Shown here: positions 12,881 through 24,715 of the stretch, piece by piece
Layout of the letters: each line of letters begins with the position of its first letter
Position numbering within the stretch: the first letter of the stretch is position 1
Assembly (NCBI GenBank): GCA_963920665.1
Contig: OY987271.1
Coordinates: forward strand, 13,457,350-13,521,349
Length of the DNA: 64,000 bases
Source of the DNA: Straminergon stramineum
Lineage: Eukaryota > Streptophyta > Bryopsida > Hypnales > Calliergonaceae
Direction of reading: 5' to 3'
Notes under the pieces: generated by a model
Databases searched by the model: none
Seen by the model: the letters and a program-made list of their open reading frames with translations, nothing else
Told to the model about the DNA's origin: nothing
Position numbers and translations under genes: made by a program

Positions 12881-13735
12881 CACTACAAGAAAACCAGTGT
12901 TTTATGACTATGAAAATATGACTAGAGATGACTGGCAACTACTCACAGTCATATTTTTGGACCCTAAGACCTTGGAAAAGAATATGACTACAAATATGAC
13001 AGTTAGTCATATTCTAGCGTGGTATTTTGAGGACGTATAGTATACGCCCATTGGGAAAACCAAAATACTTCATAGGGAACGATAGGGAACATGTTTGGAG
13101 AACGTCCAGTCATATTTAGTAGTCATATTTTTACAGCAATCATATTTTGCAGTCATATCTTTATGGTTGTGACTTTTTTCTCTTTTAGGGCAGCCCAAGG
13201 TAAATTTGGGTGGGAAACATGCTTGGAGAGGTCCTAGTCATATTTTTGCTTTAGTCATATTTTGTAGTCATATTTTGCAGGCAATCATATTTTGCAGTCA
13301 TATCTTTATGGTTGTGACTTTTTTTTTCTTTTAGGGTAGCCCAAGGTAAATTTGGGTGGGAAACATGCTTGGAGAGGTCCTAGTCATATTTTTGCTTCAG
13401 TCATATTTTGTAGTCATATTTTGTAGGCAATCATATTTGGCAGTCATATCTTTATGGTTGTGACTTTTTTCTCTTTTAGGGCAGCCCAAGGTAAATTTGG
13501 GTGGGAAACATGCTTGGAGAGGTCCTAGTCATATTTTTGCTTTAGTCATATTTTGTAGTCATATTTTGCAGGCAATCATATTTTGCAATCATATCTTTAT
13601 GGTTGTGACTTTTTTTTTCTTTTAGGTTGGCCCAAGGTAAATTTGGGTGGGAAATATGCTTGGAGAGGTCCTAGTCATATTTTTGCTTCAATCATATTTC
13701 GTAGTCATATATTTTTTTTTTTGTGTGTGGGCAAC
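12881..13735 (+). repeat. CACTA-1 left subterminal repeats, including a ~146-bp tandem repeat
   Basis: The motif AGTCATATTTT occurs many times after the left terminus. From about 13100 to 13735 a unit of about 146 bp is repeated four times. Each unit contains CCCAAGGTAAATTTGGGTG (near 13194, 13340, 13485 and 13631), then GCTTGGAGAGGTCCTAGTC, several AGTCATATTTT boxes, and TATGGTTGTGACTTTTTT. The units are nearly identical, so the array expanded recently. Confidence 0.85.
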
Positions 13736-14594
13736 CCAAGGAAAAGGTGGGCGATCTAAAATGGCCTTCTTATATTTTGGCCATAGGGACATCCCTTGGG
13801 GTGTACACATCACTTTTTTTTATTTCTATTAAAAAAAAGATTATTTGCTGTTGTGTATTTTGTCTTTAACAAAATTGGCATCCAATAAATTCAAGTGCCA
13901 CATGTTCATATTTCAATTCATTAATTTATATTACTCATAGGTTTTACAAGTGAATTACAAAAAAATAAATCAATTAATGGTAGGAAACAATAGATGGGTT
14001 CATATTCAAATCATCTTGTAGGAAGGGATTGGGGAAGGGTCTCCAAATGCATGTGAAACGTATTTTGATTTTAAGGTTTACATACACTTTTGGTGACAGC
14101 GGCAGTCCTTAGAAGTAGTATTCCAAACATAGACTTCGTTATCATTACATAGAGGGTTTATTCTTTCATATACACATTAGGTCAAGAAAAGATGGTCAAT
14201 CTTGCAAGAGAGTGCAATGGCAATGTTGGTGCTTGATGTATTATATGATAAATGCTATTCATTTCATTGACATTTTCCTACAAAGACCAACACGGTTACA
14301 TGGTGTGTTTCTATGTGATGTGTTGAAGAGAATTTTATATACAAAATTCAAATTAAAACATGAAAGACAACTTCATTTACAACACTTGTAGCCATGATTG
14401 GGGAATCAATCATAATCTTGATCAAAGTATTGTATGTCATTTGCTTCTATGTCATCATTAATCAGATGTTGCAATGCAGTTGCAACCACATTGGGCTTTA
14501 CTTCCACTGCATCATATATGATGGGTGTCTTTGGTATGAGGTCTTCATGCAAGGTCGTGGCTTCTAGTTCATGAAAATTATTTGTCTTATCCAA

Positions 14595-15300
14595 CACTAA
14601 AACAAAATGGATATTTTATGACTCTGAAAATATGATTGAGGATGATTGGTGACTACTTGTAGTAATATTTTTGGAGGCCAATACTTTGGAGAGAAATATG
14701 ACTACTACTTATATTTTGGCCTTGTACATTATGGGCTTATAGTATACATTTGTTTGGAACACCAAAATATTTTATAGGGCTTCATGGGGAACATGTTTGG
14801 GAAACGCACAGTCATATTTAATTAATAGTCATATTTTGCAGTCATATTTCTGTGATAGTCACATTTTTTTCCTTTAGGGCAGTCTGAAGAAATTTGGATG
14901 GGGAATATATTTGGAGAGTGCTAAGTCATACTTTCACTTTAGTCATATTTGTTAGTCATATTTTCACTTAAGTCATATTTTGCAATCATATTTTGTAGAT
15001 ATATTTCTTTGGTAGTTATTTTTTTTCCTTTGGAGGAAGCCTAAGGAAAAGGTGGGCAATCTAAGATGACACTTTTATATTTTGCCCCTAGAGGCCATTC
15101 CTTGGAATTAAGGCATGATTTTGTTTAATACCTATTAAAATAAATTATTTTATTTTGTATAATGTGTCTATTAAAGAATGAATGTCCAAATAATTTAGGG
15201 TGGCATATGTTTATATTTTTATTAATATATTTTAAAATTTTATAGAAATTACAAAAAGAATAGAGAAGAATAAAGTAATTAATAATAGGAGATAATGAAT
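14595..15300 (+). repeat. Second, diverged copy of the CACTA-1 left end
   Basis: The sequence from CACTAAAACAAAATGGATATTTTATGAC at 14595 onwards repeats the order of 12881-13990. It carries a terminus-like start, AGTCATATTTT boxes, AAGGTGGGCAATCTAA followed by TATATTTTG, and then a matching AT-rich segment ending near 15300. It lacks the expanded 146-bp array. It is either the left end of an older related CACTA copy or an internal duplication. Confidence 0.7.
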
Positions 15301-18300
15301 TTTTTTTTGAGGATTTAAGGGAAAATTAGAGAGGAATAAAAGCCTATAGACAGACCAAAGCACCAAGGTGGGACTAAGCCTGAGAACCCAAGATGAAAAC
15401 TAGGCCTCCCTTGACCTAATATTGGAACTTGTCATGGGTTTGACTAATTATGCTAATTGATTGTAATGGTTAATACAAAACAAAACCTAATGCATTTAAA
15501 CTGGTAATATAGATTGAAGGTTGTGGAGTTTAGAAAAAATACTTGAAGCTTAGGAAAGATCTAATTTAAGGAAAAGAAAGAAGAATGTGAGAAAAGTTCA
15601 TACCGAAGTGGCCATGAAGCAAGAGTAAACGAGGAGTGCGATTTGTGTTGAAAGTCTCTAAGTGTTTGAAGAAGAAGTGTAGGTTCCAAGTTACTACTGA
15701 AAACTTTGGACATGGTTAGGAGATTAATATGACCCCCTTATAGGGATTTGACTTTGAATTATACAGAGATTGTTGATTACAATACATATAGTTGATCAAA
15801 CGAAGTTTCAAAGTGTTAAGTAGATATTTAGTTAGCAGTTATGAAGTTGATGTCATTACAATTGTTTGATTCCTAAAGTAATTAGAAATCAGTTAGTAGT
15901 AATAAAAGTTAAAGATTGCAATTCTAAACTATCCCCAAAAATAAAGGAAAAAAAAAATATTGAAAATAATATAGAGAAAGTAAAGAGGGAAAAGTAGAAA
16001 AAAATAGGTTGAAAGAAAAGAATTAGATCATATATCTAATTTATACCTCTTGTTGTAAAAGTTGTTATTTAAGTTATATACAAAAACACAATAAAATCAA
16101 TAAAAATGGATTAAAGCAGAGCTCATGATACAATTACAATATACCTGTTGAATCGTTGGAGAATGGGAATGTGGTGGAAACAGATTCCAAGGCATGTCCT
16201 TAAATTTGGCATTTAATTTTTCTCTTCTTTTAGAAACTATATTTGTGCTACAAATTAGAGGTTTAGGTCAAACCTCAAAAAATTTGTTAAATCCAAATTT
16301 GAATTCAAGATCACTTAGTTAATTTGTAGAAAATTCTAGTTACATATCACACTTTAAAAAATAGATAAAAATTATGGAAGATAGAGAACAATGAAATTGA
16401 ATATTCAATAGTATTAGTTTTAGATAAAAAAAATATGAAAGTTCATCCAATTCAAGTCAAAAAGGGAACTTGAAATGTAGTGACATTTAGAATCCAATTT
16501 TGAAATTAAAAATGAATTTAAACTTATAGGCTAAAATAAAGTGTTGGATGAAATCTTCAAGGATGAATTAGAGACAAACCTTTATCTATTTATATTTTTT
16601 TGTTATTGGGCTTCAAATTTCCTAAGTTAGATATTTAAGTATTGTTCAATAGGCGTTCTAAGCAGTGAACAATTTTTTTTTCTAATAATAAACTATAAGT
16701 GGTTCACATCTAAACTAAAACAAACACAAATTATAAAAATTAGAAGTTTTAATTGATTTTGACCAATCTAGGTCAAAATTTTAGACCTCCAAATATCAAG
16801 GATATAAATAAAATACTCACATATATCATATATTGAAGTTTGTTTCTTTCTTAAAAAGGTTCTCTGCAATGTCATATAAGTCATATTTATAGAGGGACTT
16901 TACAGGGCCATTTAGAAGTCACAAAATTATTCATATGAAGATTGAGGCTCACTACGATACACATGCTTGTATTGCAATTAAAAGATGGTTGCTTAAATGT
17001 TCTTTGAAGGATATAGACTATAAAAATATAATCCTTTTTTCTACTTCAAAGATGCTTTTAAATAGTGCTTCTATCAAATATTTTTACTCTCATATACTTA
17101 GTGCATAGACATAGATACTTTGATTAATGTAAGACATTTGTTAAGTTGTCTTTTTTTGCCATAACTGTAGGTGTTGAAGGCCTTGCAATTTTCTTTTAGA
17201 CTTTTTGTAGAAATGTATTGCAATATACATCCACTTTGAAGCAAATTTTGTTGTTAAAATAGTTTAGTTGCTTAGTATAGTCAGATTTTGTAAGTTGCAT
17301 GACTACATCAAGTCACATGACTAAAGCAAGTCATGTGCATGACTAGGGTAAGTCACATGACTAGAGTTTGAAAACCCTAGCCGCCACTTCTATGTAGCCA
17401 CCATTGATTTAGGGTTTTAAAACCCTAGCCGCCGTTTCTTCTTTTTTTTTTTTTTTTTTTTTTTTTTTCTTCTTCTTTGTTTTTGGTTGCCTCTTAGGTT
17501 TTGCCTCTTGTTGTTTTGTAGCTTTGGCTTCTTCTTTCTTATTAGTTCTTGATTCTTGCTTCTAGTTTCTTCTTGTTACCTTTTAGTTCTTACTTTCTAA
17601 TTCTTAATTCTTGCTTGTAGTTTTTGCTTGTTACGTCTTAATTCTTGCTTCCTAGTTCTTGATTCTTGCTTCTAGTCTTTTGTTTCTACCTCTTAATTCT
17701 TGTTTCCTAATTCTTGCCTCTTCTTGCTTCTTAGTTTTTGCTTCTTGCTTCTAGTTTCCTCTTGTTATGTCTTAATTCTTGTTTCCTAATTCTTGTCTCT
17801 TATTGCTTCTTAATTCTTGCTTTTAATCTCTTTTTGATGCATTTTAACTTGTGTTTTTTATTGCCTTTCAATTCTTGTTTTTCTTGTTATTTGTTGCATT
17901 TTATTGCATCTTAACTTGTCTCTCTTGTTGTTTCTTGTTGCATCTTGATTTGTTTATTCTTGTTATTTATAGCATCTTAAATTGTGTTTCTTGTTGCTTC
18001 TTATTGCATCTTAATTCTTACTTCTTATTTGTTTTTGTTACATCTTACTTCTTGCTTATTATTACCTCTTAACACTTGTCGCCTTCTAGTTTTTGTTCCT
18101 TTTATCACTATTGTTGTTCTTTCCTCTTATTTTCTTGTGTTTTCTAGAGATATAGTGATTATGGATTCTTCTTACTTTAAACTTGTGCTTCACATTTTAT
18201 ATTGCTTTAAATCTTTGAAGATTGAGCTATATTGTTCATTTACTAAAAATTAAATTCTTTCATTTTATATGTAGGCACTTAAAGCTGGATTGAAGTTATT

Positions 18301-18732
18301 GGAGGCTATTTACAACACTAGAGAGACAACTTCTTCACATTTTTGTAAGGAATTACAAGTCTTAGAGTGTGTAGGAATATATATTTATAGATTGTCATTG
18401 TGATATGTTTTTTGTTAGTGACTAATAAATGTCATTGAAAATAGTCACATTTTTTTCTTGCATTTTCTCTCTTCAATATGATTATCTTTGTGCATCTCAA
18501 AAATCATATTTACTCATTTTTTATTGTATGTAGTCATTTATACAACTACTAAACCATATTGATGCACGATTGTAATGCCTCATGTCAATTTAGAATGTAT
18601 GGAAAATGTAATTACAATTTATGACAAAAGTTACTATAAACCTCAAGTCACCTAGTTACAAATATCACTTGCTTGAGTCATGTTTTATAATATATCTTAA
18701 TCAAAATATGACTTGTTGTAGTTATATAATGC
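15301..18732. other. CACTA-1 interior without a recognisable gene, with a pyrimidine-rich tract
   Basis: No protein-like frame is visible. At 17367-17425 the phrase AAAACCCTAGCCGCC or its near copy occurs twice, followed by a run of about 30 T residues. From there to about 18150 lies a degenerate TTCTTGCTTCTTAGTTC-type tandem tract on the plus strand. The telo-box-like AAACCCTAG plus a TTCTTC-rich leader resembles the 5' end of some plant housekeeping genes, although no such gene follows. Confidence 0.6.
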
Positions 18733-21158
18733 TGTGAGTGTTTTAAACTCCACCCTTTGAATTAAAACGTGCACACAGGTTCTAACGGCCTATAAAATCA
18801 ATTTCCTTAGGGTGTTTTTTAATCTAAGTTCAATTCGCGCCTTCCAAGCAATGGACACTTTGTTTTTAAATATCCAAATTGAACTGAAATCATTTAAATC
18901 CTAATTCTAAAACTATGCTTAACTAAATCAAATAACTAATCAAAAGATAAATCCAAACTAATATAAATCTAACCTACTTTATAGAATGTAAATTGCCCTT
19001 TCCAAAATGGTAAAGCAAGTTAAATTCTGACTTTCCTAATAAAAGAAATGAATGGATGAAGTATTGATCCCTAAACTACATCACAACCTTCATCCACAAA
19101 TTAAAAATAGTAAATCTAATCGAAATAAATCTAAATTTTAGGGTTAAGTTTTTAGTTATGTTAGTTACCTAATTCTAAAACTAAACCTAATTTGACTACT
19201 AATTAAAGAATTTCATCCAAATTGAAATCAAACTTCATCCAACCTTTTCTCACTTAAAATTAAAGTATTTTTTAAATGAAAAGAGGTTCTGGAATCTTCA
19301 AAAGATTCCCTAATTGATTCCTAATTTAAATGATTCCTTAAAGATTCTTTAGAAATTCTTTTTAATTATCTTCTAATCTATTGTAGACTAAATTTTCTAT
19401 TCTAAAATTAGTATTTTTAGGGTTTTATGAAAATTCAGAAATTACCTTTCCAACAAGGTAAAATCCTAAAAATTAATTCTTAAAAAATTATTAATGAATG
19501 AAATTTGTTTTAAAAGTCTAACGAGTTAAATTTCATTCATTAATTATTTTTTATTCTAAACGAACAATTTTAATCTTAAATGTTAATTTTCTTTTCTAAT
19601 TTTCCTAAAGTTTCCAATGGTTTACTTTGTCAAGTGAGATTTTAATCAAATTGAAATTAAAAGAAATGAAAGATAAAGAAGTTTAACGTACCTTTCCCAT
19701 GAAGTGATCGATCGTACCGTCCTCAAGGATTACGAGGTGAATGGCTTCATAGTATCCCGTTCCATCCTCCATTTCGCTAATTCATCATGCCATTTGAAAT
19801 CAATTCTCATTCGATAGTGTTTTTAATTTCAATTTTTCTTTTCCTACTAATGGTTATGGGATTTTATTAATTTTGGTTGTATTTAAAATAATTAGAAATT
19901 ATTTTAATACCTCAAAACCTTTTAAATCCACTAAATCAAATCAAATCTAATAAATCCTAATTATTTCGTAATTTCCTAATCTTCCAATAGATATTAGTTG
20001 TCATTTTGTCTTTATCTATTTGTCTTATTAAGCCTAACAAAACAAAACCTAACCAAAGCCTAGCCTTCTAATTCCTAAAAGAATCCTAATCAATGACTAA
20101 CCAACAACTTAGTGAATAGTAATTAGAATAAAATCAAATTCAAACGATTCTCACCTTATTAATTATCTAGATTCCTTTTCTTCTTCTTCTTCCTTTCGTC
20201 TCTAACCTTTCATTTCAACTTCTTCAACTCTCATTGTTTTTGGTGTTTTAGGCGTTTGAAGGAGAGTGTTATGAGTTGTGGATGTTCTTATGAGTACTCA
20301 CTAATTATTGAGAGTGTTAGCTTTTTTATCAAGATTTCCAAACATTCAAGAACCTTACCTTAACTCTTAATTTGCTTCACCTTCCAAACTTCCAGTTGCT
20401 GGACTCCAGTCGAGCTCCTCAGTCTGCTGGACCTGCTCAGTGCTGCACAGCCCTCCCTTACTCCTCGCGACTGCCACGTGTCCCGTCCGGATTGGCCGAA
20501 ACTTGCTCCCCATTGGTTCATGGTGCCCGGTTGAGCTGGCTCCTTTGCCGGGTTGATCTAGCTTCCTCGTCTGATCAGCTGGCTCCCTCTTTTTGGTTGA
20601 ACTGATCAGTCCTTACCCCTGTTGAATGATAACACCGGCTCTGGTGTTTCGGGTTATACTTATTCTTTGATCACTGGTTTGGGAAACTTTTACTAATCTA
20701 ATGGATTTTTATCTAGTCTAATTTTCGGACCTAATTAACTCTAAAACTAATTAATTTTTAGGGAATTCTGGGAACTTCTTAACTTCTAAACTAACAATCT
20801 AATTTTTTGGGGGGATTTTTGGGAAAAGGTTAAAACTAAACAACTAAGTATTCTAAGCTAAAAATCTCTTTCTAAGATAATTTAAATGACTCTAACTAAA
20901 GGGAAACTAATCTAAATCTTGGTTTTCTCTAACTACTACTAAGGGTTTTATCAAGAATTCAAACTAAGCAATTTTGACTACTTTTTCCTACCTTAAAATG
21001 TTCCTAATTACTACTCCTGCAAAGCATTTTTCGAAGCATGCACTAAGGAAATTTTCCCAAGTGTCAATTTCAAGTTTTTCAAAGTCAAAGCTTCGCCGTG
21101 CGGGGGCAACCCCAGGTATACACGGTGTCACTGATCAAATTTTAGTATTTTGAAAGTC

Positions 21159-21291
21159 AATCTTTAAAGGAGGTACACATGACAGTGTTTAAACCGAACT
21201 TTAAAGATTAATTCTCTAAAATTTCCAAGTATCCAAGTTTAATCACTAAAGGAGGTACGCATGACAGCGTTTAAACCGAACTTTAGCAATT
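21159..21291 (-). repeat. Tandem hairpin pair in solo-LTR copy A
   Basis: Two units (21159-21209 and 21241-21291) each place the conserved core GGTACRCATGACAGYGTTTAAACCGAA between inverted arms. The arms are AATCTTTAAAG/CTTTAAAGATT in one unit and ACTAAAG/CTTTAGC in the other. The core is the same but the arms differ, and pairing is kept in both. GGCGAAGCTT(T)GAYTTTG direct repeats lie outside the pair on both sides (about 21080-21100 and 21355-21375, read on the minus strand). The same arrangement exists in copy B. Confidence 0.65.
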
Positions 21292-21749
21292 AAAGTCCCA
21301 ATCTTCGTTATACAACGAATTTTGAGCAGGGGTTGGTTTAACAATCTTTTGGCAAAGTCAAGCTTCGCCGCCTTAAGAATATTAATACCAAATTCTGTTG
21401 TAATGATCACAAATTGTTAGTATTCAAGCAATTTTAAACGAAATTAGAGTTTGGAGGTCTATCCCTTCCAAAACTCTCACAATTCAAAGAAAATGGAGGC
21501 TTAGCCTCGAGAACTTAAAGAAATCAAATAGAAATCACTTTGAAGGGACCCTCTTGTCCTTCAAAGTGTACAAATCAAGAATTAGAATGAAACTTAGGTC
21601 GGATCTCGACCTGGATTAGTGCTTCGACCACGCCGGTAGTACGAAAGCAAAGGTTAGATATAAGAATAAGGGTTTGGTCTGACAAAGTGTTAGTACCAAG
21701 GAAAAAGAGAAATGAGGGTGAGGGTACTGACAACCTCGAGGGAAGGGCC

Positions 21750-21756
21750 TTTTATA
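21750..21756 (-). promoter_or_regulatory. TATA box in solo-LTR copy A
   Basis: On the minus strand TATAAAA lies in a GC-rich context, GGCGAGTATAAAAGGCCC, that copy B shares exactly. Conservation of this stretch between two otherwise diverging copies supports a promoter. It lies about 1.6 kb from the element's 5' end, as expected for the U3/R boundary of a long LTR. Confidence 0.6.
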
Positions 21757-22750
21757 CTCGCCCCAGGCCCCTCCCCGATAAGTTGTTGGTGGAAAAACAT
21801 TTACTTTTGATCCCGAGATATTTCCTAAACTACCCTAATGTAATTCCAAAATAATCTTTGTTTAATGGAAGAATTCTCTAGAACCCTCTCCATTTAGCTA
21901 ATAAATCTTGGCTAAATCAAATCCAAGATCTTTTCCCAAAGATATTTCGAAAATAACCCTAATTAACTTAGATATTTTGTTAATTAACCCAAAGTATTTC
22001 TAAATTGTCTTTCTTTAAACAAAAGATGGATTGTTACGCAAGAAAAGAGGTCTTACCCAAATCCAATCTTCAATTTTCCAAAAGATATTTGCGAAATTAA
22101 CTTTGAATTACCACTAATTACTATAAAAAAGTCAAACCTACTGCTGGACCCCTCCTATCTTCTAGGGAACAATTCCAAATTGAGAAACGATTGCGCCATT
22201 GCATTTAGAAGACCCAAATTAGCCTAGAGGACCCCCTTACCCCTTCTTCCCAGCCTTTCGTAAGTGTAAAATCAACTTACGGTAACTCCAAAGAAAGGTG
22301 AAAACTCTAACTTTTGGAATTTGTTTCTTTTGAGGAAACTATCTAGCTAGGGTTGCTTAGAAGGTTTGTGGGAGTGAGAAAAGACCCCTCATTCATGTCA
22401 TTTGGACACCGCCATCTCCTGGTACGCTGGTCAACCCGCCGTAAAGTCGTAAATTCTTCAAAAGTCCACTGTCGTTGCCGATTCTGGTACCTAGGAATGT
22501 CAGAATGTCTTCAAACTTTGTGGAGCGCTTTATTAGCACACAACACACTATCCTAATTTTTAGTGGGATTTTACTGCAACATGGGTAATTCTTAGGAATT
22601 TACGACCATGTTTAAAGGTAGTTGACTTCCCATGGAGTCATTGTAATTGTTTCGGAAAATTCCGAAAATTTTTGGGTAGCTTCTAAGAAACTCCCAAAAC
22701 CAAAGTGCAACATTACCTTTCACTTTGCACTATTCATAGGGTAGCTAAAA

Positions 22751-22930
22751 TTAGCAATTCCCTTTTAATTTCCGCTCGAAGGGGAAATTATTCTTGTATC
22801 GGGGAATCTTGGAACAACCGGCTCCAATGTTGGCTCTTGGCATGCTTTTAGAGTAAAAGCACCTTTCTTCATACTCCAGTCGCTCTCCCATCACTTTATT
22901 TGCAGATTGGATAATTCTTCTATAAGTTTC
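22751..22930 (-). other. Short open frame shared by both solo-LTR copies
   Basis: The minus strand encodes a peptide of about 60 residues containing RIIQSANKVMGER, ERCFYSKSM, ANIGAGCSKI and KLKGNC. The same peptide, with roughly one residue in five changed, is encoded at 44280-44465 in copy B. Both stop at the same place. It lies upstream of the TATA box, so it is unlikely to be translated from the element's own promoter. I know no homologous family. Confidence 0.35.
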
Positions 22931-23337
22931 CTGCAAATAAGAACTTACCAATCCAAATTCTTTACGAATTGGATGGTGACCTATACTAGACTCTCTAGAA
23001 CTAAAATAGACTTAGCCAGCTTGTCACATGTGATTGTAAGACTTAGTTTGACATGGACAACTACTAGGATTGGCTAACACTCAAACCCTTAATTCTCTCG
23101 GAAACACTTAATCGACCTCTCAGACTCTCAACTAGGACTTAGAAGTATGAAATTTGAGTATTGTATATACTCTACACTTCTAAGATGACCCCTCACTGTA
23201 TTGGTAGGGACTTCTACCAAATACCACTCAAACACTCTTTTTATGCATTTTTGCATATAATTATGCTAAAATACTGACTAAAACGAAAAAAAAGAAAACC
23301 TTGAGTTCCAAGTGCCAACTTGAGGGCTCACAAATGC

Positions 23338-24010
23338 TTACAATCATGCTAATAATGTGACTCTATACTTTTAAAAATATAACTACATTCAATCATAAAA
23401 TTACTAGTAACATTCCATGTGAACTACTACATAGCCAAAAATATGACTTACATCAGTCATATTTCACATCAATAAAAAAAGCGACTTATGAAGGTCATAT
23501 TCCACATCAATGAAAAATATGATCCACTAGAGTCATTTTCTACATCAACATGCAAAGAATATGACCCATGAGAGTCATTTTTCACATCGACAAAAAATAT
23601 GACTCACAAAAATCATATTCCACATCATCCCAAAATATGACTACAAAAAGTCATATGCCTCATCCGCCAAAATATGACTCACCATAGTCATAGTCCACAT
23701 CAGCTTAAAATATGACTACAAGCAGTCACATGCCACGTAGACTTTTTTTCCTTGCCCAGGCAGGTCAAGAGAAAGTCAAGTCTCCAAGAATAGTCAACGT
23801 ATACGCCACATTGGCAAAATATGGCTAATTATACCCCCCAAATATGATGACTACAAATATGACTCATGTCCGAAGCGACTAGTCGGTAATGACTAGACCC
23901 AGTCATGTTGCGCGTCATCTACAGTAATTCTTGCATAAGTCATATTTTCAAATTTTTTGACTCACTGCAGTCATTTTTTGCAGTCATAAAACATCCATTT
24001 TGTTGTAGTG
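23338..24010. repeat. CACTA-1 right subterminal repeats
   Basis: About a dozen AAAATATGACT or TCATATTCCACATCA-type boxes recur every 45-50 bases from 23440 to 23740. They are inverted relative to the AGTCATATTTT boxes at the left end. This mirror arrangement is typical of CACTA subterminal regions. The last 25 bases form the right terminus. Confidence 0.8.
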
Positions 24011-24013
24011 CTT

Positions 24014-24715
24014 GTAACAATGAGAAGTTGCAATCATGCCATGCAGTAATCCAAAAGTCAAAAACTAAAGGGAGTAGGTATTGGTGACAATAGAACGTCA
24101 AAAATGCATCTTTAATCCAATTATTTAGTCTCTTATAATCTCTAAAATGTAAATAATGACGTTAGAATATTTGACAACTAGATGACAAGAGATGGATGGA
24201 TCAATAAATTAAAAAAATGCATCTAATGTAATCATGAGGTTCTATCCTACATCAACAACAAAATTAGTTTCTTGATAGTAGATAGTAGTGAAATTAAACA
24301 AAGACAATATTGAATCAATCATACACAATAAAAATTTGAAATTTTAATATAATCTAATTCATAAATATATGAAAACAAATTAATCCCTCCATCTAACTAG
24401 TTGGATAGGGAAGGAAGGTCCAACTAGTTGGAGCCCCTAGTGTAGCCAAATTCTAAAGATGTTGTGTTGTGTGAATGTAGTTGTAGATCAAAATTTGAAA
24501 CTCAAATTTAGAAACATAGTCAATGTGAGAGTCAATGCTATAGTTTTTGTCTAAAGGACACGACCAATAAAACATCAAAATATAACTATACCAATTACAA
24601 GAAACTAGAAGTGTGTTGAAGCCAAGGTTTCTTTGGCAATACATTTGTGTGAACTTGTTTTTCTAACTATGACTCTTCCTCAACAAAGTGTTGTTCAATT
24701 TTGTTGACAAAGGCT
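24014..24715. other. Spacer between the two CACTA elements
   Basis: About 700 bases of AT-rich DNA with no frame, repeat or promoter that I can support. Confidence 0.6.

Larger units (their letters stand above)
18733..23332 (-). mobile_element. Solo-LTR-like element, copy A (4.6 kb)
   Basis: The element reads TGTGAGCCCTC at its 5' end (23332 on the minus strand) and ends ...AAACACTCACA at 18733. A perfect 5-base duplication, AATGC, flanks it (18728-18732 and 23333-23337). TG...CA ends, a 5-bp duplication, an internal promoter-like TATAAAA box and no protein-coding gene all fit a solo LTR of a large retrotransposon. No second LTR or internal region is present. Copy B at 43885-48584 is clearly homologous and inverted. 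A small DNA element with a 6-bp inverted repeat (TGTGAG/CTCACA) is the alternative. Confidence 0.7.
12881..24010. mobile_element. CACTA-1, CACTA (En/Spm-type) DNA transposon with a nested insertion
   Basis: The left end is CACTACAAGAAAACC and the right end is the reverse complement of CACTACAACAAAATGG. A 3-base duplication, CTT, flanks both ends (12878-12880 and 24011-24013). CACTA ends and a 3-bp target duplication define this superfamily. Both subterminal regions are crowded with AGTCATATTTT (left) or AAAATATGACT (right), the kind of arrays that CACTA transposases bind. No transposase frame is visible, so the copy is non-autonomous. Subtracting the nested 4.6-kb element leaves about 6.5 kb. 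Confidence 0.88.

Noticed and set aside
18733..23332. Complete LTR retrotransposon with two LTRs
   Set aside because: I could not find a second occurrence of the TGTGAGCCC start or the ACTCACA end inside the element, nor any gag or pol motif.
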